A DNA stretch of 7,957 nucleotides from JBGSST01 sp041736915 (GTDB lineage: Bacteria; Bdellovibrionota; FAC87; UBA2466): positions 1 through 7,957 of the forward strand of contig JBGSST010000076.1 in the NCBI GenBank assembly GCA_041736915.1, given 5' to 3'. Positions 5,444-7,957 of the stretch are shown here, one piece after another. Both the position numbers and the translations under genes were made by a program. Below the pieces are notes generated by a model. It made no database searches. It was not told the origin of the DNA and saw only the letters and a list, made by a program, of their open reading frames with translations. Numbering within the stretch: position 1 is the stretch's first letter; every line of letters starts with the position of its first letter.

Positions 5444-6391
5444 ATGACCGTTTCCCCATCCGAATCCGATCTCGTACTTACCGTCGACGCCGTGGGAAAA
5501 ACCTACTCGTCGGGTCACGAGGCGCTGAAGAATGTTTCGCTGAAGATCCGCCGCGGCGAGATCTTCGCCCTGCTCGGTCCCAACGGGGCCGGTAAGACCA
5601 CGCTCATCGGTATCGTATGTGGGATCGTGAATGCGTCGAAGGGGGACGTGAAGGTCGACGGCCACGACATCGTTCGCGACTACCGCAAGTCACGCGGGAT
5701 CATAGGCCTCGTCCCGCAGGAGCTGACTACCGACGCTTTCGAAACGGTGTGGAACACCGTGAACTTCAGCCGCGGCTTGTTCGGCAAGCCCGCTAATCCC
5801 CAGTTTGTCGAGAAGGTGCTACGTGACCTCTCGCTGTGGGACAAGAAGGAAAGCAAGATCATGGCCCTCTCGGGCGGCATGAAACGCCGGGTAATGATCG
5901 CCAAAGCGTTGTCGCACGAACCACGCTTACTGTTTCTCGACGAACCCACCGCCGGCGTCGACGTGCAGCTACGGGCGGAGATGTGGCAGCTGGTGCGCGG
6001 CTTACGCGACAACGGCGTTACCATCGTGCTGACCACCCACTACATCGAAGAGGCCGAGGAAATGGCCGATCGCATCGGCGTCATCAACAAGGGCGAGCTC
6101 ATCCTCGTCGAGGAAAAACAGAAGCTGATGCGCCAGCTTGGCAAGAAGCAGCTTACGTTAAAGCTGAACAAGCCGCTGGAGAAGATTCCCACCGAGCTTG
6201 CTTCGCCGGAGCTAGAGATTTCGGCGGACGGACTCACGCTGGTCTACACGTTCAGCACGCAGTCCGAGCAAACCGGCATCGCGGCGTTACTGAAAAAGCT
6301 TGGCGATCACGGCATCGAGTTCGTGGACTTGAATACCGAGCAAAGCTCGCTGCAGGACATCTTCGTTACCCTCGTGAAAGGGCGCGCATGA
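5444..6391 (+). CDS. yadG: ABC-2 type transporter ATPase, YadG-like
   Basis: 315 residues. This is the ATP-hydrolysing subunit of an exporter at the inner membrane. Motifs: Walker A GPNGAGKT (45-52), Q-loop VPQE (90-93), signature LSGGMKRR (142-149), Walker B LLFLDEPTAGVD (162-173) and the switch histidine in LTTHY (196-200). After about residue 225 it has the helical C-terminal extension usual in the DrrA/CcmA-like subfamily, ending QDIFVTLVKGR. It resembles E. coli YadG along its length (a recalled comparison, not an alignment run here), including LGLVPQE-like, LSGGMKRR and TAGVD segments. The substrate is unknown. The start at 5444 is the first ATG ahead of the ABC domain. Its stop overlaps the permease start by four bases (ATGA). 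It follows msrA by 32 bases on the same strand, so read-through from the stress operon is possible. Confidence 0.93.
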   Translation: MTVSPSESDLVLTVDAVGKTYSSGHEALKNVSLKIRRGEIFALLGPNGAGKTTLIGIVCGIVNASKGDVKVDGHDIVRDYRKSRGIIGLVPQELTTDAFETVWNTVNFSRGLFGKPANPQFVEKVLRDLSLWDKKESKIMALSGGMKRRVMIAKALSHEPRLLFLDEPTAGVDVQLRAEMWQLVRGLRDNGVTIVLTTHYIEEAEEMADRIGVINKGELILVEEKQKLMRQLGKKQLTLKLNKPLEKIPTELASPELEISADGLTLVYTFSTQSEQTGIAALLKKLGDHGIEFVDLNTEQSSLQDIFVTLVKGRA

Positions 6392-7149
6392 ATATTTACG
6401 CCGTCAAAGCCATCTACAGCTTCGAGATGCACCGGTTCTTCCGCACGTTCTTCCAAAGCTTGGTATCGCCGGTTGTCTCGACCTCGCTCTACTTCATCGT
6501 GTTCGGCTCGGCCATCGGCTCGCGCATGGTGGAGATCGACGGAGTAAAGTACGCGTCGTTCATCGTGCCGGGCCTCATCATGCTCTCGGTACTCAACGAA
6601 AGCGTGTCGAACGCGTCGTTCGGGATCTACATCCCCAAGTGGTCCGGCACTATTTACGAGCTGCTCTCGGCTCCCGTTTCCGCCATCGAGATTGTGCTGG
6701 GCTACGTTGGCGCGGCCGCCTCCAAATCGATCTTGCTGGGGCTCACCATCCTTCTGACGGCCCGATGTTTCGTCGCCTTCGAGGTCATGCATCCGGGCTG
6801 GATGATGCTGTTTCTCGTGCTTATCTCGGTGTCGTTCAGCCTCTTCGGTTTCGTGATCGGCGTATGGGCCGACGGTTTTGAAAAGCTGCAGTTCGTGCCC
6901 ACCATGATTCTGACGCCGCTTACCTTTTTGGGCGGCAGCTTTTACTCGATCAAGATGCTGCCGCCGCTCTGGCAGAAGCTGACCTTGTTCAATCCGGTGG
7001 TGTACCTCGTAAACGGTTTCCGCTGGGCCTTCTTCGGCACGTCCGACGTGGCCATTGGGGTGAGCCTGGCGATGGTGGTGGGCTTCATGACCCTGTGCTT
7101 CGCCGGAGTTTGGGTAATGCTAAAGACCGGCTACAAGATTCGAACCTAA
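6388..7149 (+). CDS. yadH: ABC-2 type transporter permease, YadH-like
   Basis: 253 residues. Membrane subunit pairing with the ATPase just upstream. Hydrophobic segments are visible at about 25-43, 56-70, 98-125, 137-160, 168-187 and 222-245, the six-helix layout of ABC-2 permeases. Recognisable stretches match YadH as I recall it: EMHRFFRTFFQSLVSPV (13-29), YFIVFGSAIGSR (35-46), FIVPGLIMLSV (58-68), ELLSAPVSA (91-99), PTMILTPLTFLGGSFYS (171-187), LPPLWQKLTLFNPVVYLVNG (191-210) and FRWAFFG (211-217). The start at 6388 overlaps the ATPase stop, has AAAGGG at 6377-6382 five bases upstream and gives the usual family length; a longer frame running back to 5836 is the ATPase read out of frame. The gene converges on the minus-strand gene with only four bases between stops. 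Confidence 0.93.
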   Translation: MNIYAVKAIYSFEMHRFFRTFFQSLVSPVVSTSLYFIVFGSAIGSRMVEIDGVKYASFIVPGLIMLSVLNESVSNASFGIYIPKWSGTIYELLSAPVSAIEIVLGYVGAAASKSILLGLTILLTARCFVAFEVMHPGWMMLFLVLISVSFSLFGFVIGVWADGFEKLQFVPTMILTPLTFLGGSFYSIKMLPPLWQKLTLFNPVVYLVNGFRWAFFGTSDVAIGVSLAMVVGFMTLCFAGVWVMLKTGYKIRT

Positions 7150-7153
7150 GCCC

Positions 7154-7957
7154 CTAACGTCGCGCGAGCTTGGTGAAAATGGGGCACCAGGAACCAGAAG
7201 GGGTGGATAGCGCCCCGTCGACGTAATCGCTCAGTCGCTGCTTCCACGCCTGGTTCACCATTTGGTCGGAGCGTTGGGCATCGGCCCGGATCGGCTCCAC
7301 CGCTTCACGCAGTTTCTTAGTTTGCGCGTAGCTCAAGTCTTCCACGTTAGCGAGCACGCGGGGCAGGATCACGCGAGACCACAGGCCCATCAAAGTCTTG
7401 GCGCTCACCTCGTCCACCGGCATGGCGGCCATCTGCTTTCGCAGCTCTTCGGCCTTGCGAATCGTGGCGAAGCCCTCGAGCCACGCCAAAGTTTTGGCGG
7501 TGCGGCTTTTGCGGAGCTCGGCCCGGTTCAAAATGCTGTCGCTGAAACGATTCTCGAACGCCGTCAGCACGTCGGGGGTGGCGTGCTGATACAGATACGA
7601 CACCATCATCGCGGCCTGCACGCGCGGCGAGACATCGGTCTGGCGACCCAACGCCTCGGGCAAAATCGACAGCGGCAAATGGTCTTTGAAAAAGCGGATT
7701 AGCTCGGCGTGCGTCACGCGGCGATCCCGAACGCCGAACAGGCCCAGCGCGCGCCGTAGTGAGTGGAGTTCGCTCACCACCACGAGCTTTTTTTGTCCCG
7801 CACGTTCACCCCGCCGCTCGACCACCGGCAACAAAAGATCGTCGGCCGCGCCAAGGCGAAGCTCCTGCCGCAGCTCTTTCTGAACTTTCTCGACCCGCAA
7901 CAGCTCGTCCATCCCGCCATACAGTTTGGCGAGGCGTGAGCGATTCAGTCTCGCTTG
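7154..7957 (-). CDS. Unrecognised helical protein, 5' end outside window
   Basis: I do not recognise this protein. The frame stays open from the stop at 7154 to the window edge, 267 residues. The first internal ATG is at 7912, but the 15 codons before it read as plausible protein (NRSRLAKLYGG), so the gene probably begins beyond the window. It is rich in Arg, Lys, Glu, Leu and Ala, with long predicted helices and no clear membrane segment. It has one cysteine (in SWCPIF, near the C-terminus). No catalytic motif stands out. A stretch such as VSPRVQAAMMVSYLYQHATP resembles a helical repeat, but I see no regular spacing. It converges on yadH, with no evident terminator between them. Good codon structure over the whole length, including the extension, supports a real gene. 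Confidence 0.75.
   Translation of the reverse strand, partial: QARLNRSRLAKLYGGMDELLRVEKVQKELRQELRLGAADDLLLPVVERRGERAGQKKLVVVSELHSLRRALGLFGVRDRRVTHAELIRFFKDHLPLSILPEALGRQTDVSPRVQAAMMVSYLYQHATPDVLTAFENRFSDSILNRAELRKSRTAKTLAWLEGFATIRKAEELRKQMAAMPVDEVSAKTLMGLWSRVILPRVLANVEDLSYAQTKKLREAVEPIRADAQRSDQMVNQAWKQRLSDYVDGALSTPSGSWCPIFTKLARR

Noticed and set aside
5836..6387. Long frame giving an extended permease of 437 residues
   Set aside because: The first half is an Arg/His-rich out-of-frame reading of the ATPase gene; the permease proper starts at 6388 with a good Shine-Dalgarno.
7150..7153. Bidirectional terminator between yadH and the convergent gene
   Set aside because: Only four bases separate the stops, and I found no clear stem-loop with a T-run there.

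Overview
The window is compact, moderately GC-rich bacterial DNA holding nine protein-coding genes, with no gap over 100 bases and no RNA gene, mobile element or CRISPR array that I can see. Exported proteins, an NrsF-type anti-sigma factor and a YadGH-type transporter point to a Gram-negative organism, Pseudomonadota or a relative such as Bdellovibrionota. The sequence alone does not fix the taxon.

Left part (1-2192): two divergent genes about 100 bases apart. On the minus strand is the first 360 residues of a Ski2-like DExH helicase of the DUF3516-containing kind, cut by the window edge inside motif VI. On the plus strand is a membrane-anchored coiled-coil protein with an RmuC-like PD-(D/E)XK nuclease core.

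Centre (2193-5411): this is the most interesting part. An ECF sigma factor (SigF/ECF16 type) overlaps its six-helix membrane anti-sigma factor NrsF by four bases. Directly downstream lies a tight operon of three exported proteins: a DUF1223 thioredoxin-like protein with a CSSC motif, methionine sulfoxide reductase B, and methionine sulfoxide reductase A. Near-identical promoters, GTAAC(C/T)-N16-CGAA, precede both the sigma gene and the DUF1223 gene. They match the SigF consensus I recall from Caulobacter. The simplest reading is a self-contained, autoregulated circuit: NrsF senses an envelope redox or metal stress, releases the sigma factor, and the sigma factor drives more of itself plus a periplasmic protein-repair operon. 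The exported MsrB has only one cysteine, so it needs an outside reductant, and the co-transcribed DUF1223 protein is the obvious local candidate. Both promoters also share an unexpected dyad, TTCG(G/C)-N8-(C/G)CGAA, that ends on the -10 element.

Right part (5412-7957): a YadG/YadH-type ABC-2 exporter (ATPase and permease, overlapping by four bases) on the plus strand. It converges, with a four-base gap, on an unrecognised helical protein on the minus strand whose 5' end lies outside the window.
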